DNA from: an archaeon
GTDB taxonomy: Archaea; EX4484-52; B79-G9
Length of the DNA stretch: 5,700 nt
Direction of reading: 5' to 3'
Assembly: GCA_030630425.1 (NCBI GenBank)
Contig: DAOVNB010000050.1
Location: 1-5,700 of the forward strand
The notes beneath the pieces were generated by a model. That model was not told where the DNA came from and searched no databases. It was given only the letters and a program-made list of their open reading frames with translations. How positions within the stretch are numbered: the stretch's first letter is position 1; each line of letters begins with the position of its first letter. Position numbers and translations under genes: made by a program. This document shows, one piece after another, positions 5,577 to 5,700 of this stretch.

Positions 5577-5606
5577 AATATTAAAATCTATGTCTTGTAT
5601 GTTATA
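5577..5606 (-). promoter_or_regulatory. Candidate promoter of the 312-aa radical SAM gene
   Basis: Two boxes can be read on the minus strand. TATAACATAC at 5606-5597 would give a leader of about 20 bases that includes the AAGGA site at 5571-5567. TTTTAATAT at 5586-5578 is spaced for a leaderless start at 5557. The first reconciles better with the Shine-Dalgarno sequence; neither is certain. Confidence 0.35.
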
Positions 5607-5673
5607 GAAACCAAAGGTTTTATGCACCCTAAAAATTCGAAAATTGAAGATTTCAAAATCGCATAGAGGGTTC

Positions 5674-5700
5674 ATGATTCCTAAAAAATCATGCCTGTAT
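5674..5700 (+). CDS. Possible N-terminus of a plus-strand gene (nine codons)
   Basis: The ATG at 5674 follows GAGGG (5666-5670) with a three-base spacing. An A/T-rich CTAAAAATT segment about 40 bases upstream could be its promoter. The visible peptide is MIPKKSCLY and the frame is open at the window edge. Nine codons are too few to identify a product or be sure the gene is real. It would be divergent from the 312-aa radical SAM gene. Confidence 0.3.

Noticed and set aside
5608..5620. Short palindrome AAACC-AAA-GGTTT upstream of the 312-aa radical SAM gene
   Set aside because: A five-base stem in AT-rich intergenic DNA is expected by chance and lies beyond the best TATA boxes, so I do not call it an operator.
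5622..5666. A 14-codon plus-strand frame before the right-edge gene start
   Set aside because: It has no ribosome binding site and is very short. The ATG at 5674 with GAGGG just upstream is a better candidate start.

Overview
The window looks archaeal. The best-anchored housekeeping gene encodes a diphthine synthase of the archaeal DphB type. Several starts have an A/T-rich TATA-like box about 25 bases upstream and no room for a leader, which fits archaeal leaderless transcription. The DNA is AT-rich apart from one GC-rich repetitive gene. I cannot name the lineage: a DPANN or euryarchaeal genome is a guess. I found no rRNA, tRNA, insertion sequence or CRISPR array.

Layout. Positions 1-809 (minus) hold dphB and, overlapping its stop by ATGA, the first 27 codons of an unrecognised gene. 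Positions 973-3633 (minus) hold a compact four-gene cassette that I identify as a His-Xaa-Ser (Hxs) peptide-modification system. In transcription order it has an HxsD-family protein (149 aa), a second short HxsD-like protein (86 aa), a radical SAM/SPASM enzyme HxsB (483 aa), and a 146-aa precursor HxsA whose last half is an almost unbroken run of His-x-x triplets, mostly His-x-Ser. Diverging from the cassette across an 89-base promoter region is a 293-aa radical SAM protein (3723-4604, plus). It converges, with a 14-base gap, on a paralogous 312-aa radical SAM protein (4619-5557, minus). The right edge holds a promoter region and possibly the first nine codons of a plus-strand gene.

How the genes may work together. 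HxsB has an N-terminal domain in the position expected for leader recognition, the CxxxCxxC cluster site and a full SPASM cysteine set, so it is the likely modifying enzyme for HxsA. The two HxsD-like proteins are probable accessory partners. The usual second radical SAM enzyme, HxsC, is not encoded between them. The two neighbouring short radical SAM proteins share a fold plan and C-terminal cysteine pattern that recall HxsC, and they are the natural candidates to fill or replace that role. The chemistry on the peptide cannot be read from sequence.

The most interesting content is this archaeal variant of Hxs: a duplicated HxsD, an HxsA with an acidic leader motif and a hydrophobic segment before the repeat, and two paralogous non-canonical radical SAM proteins alongside.
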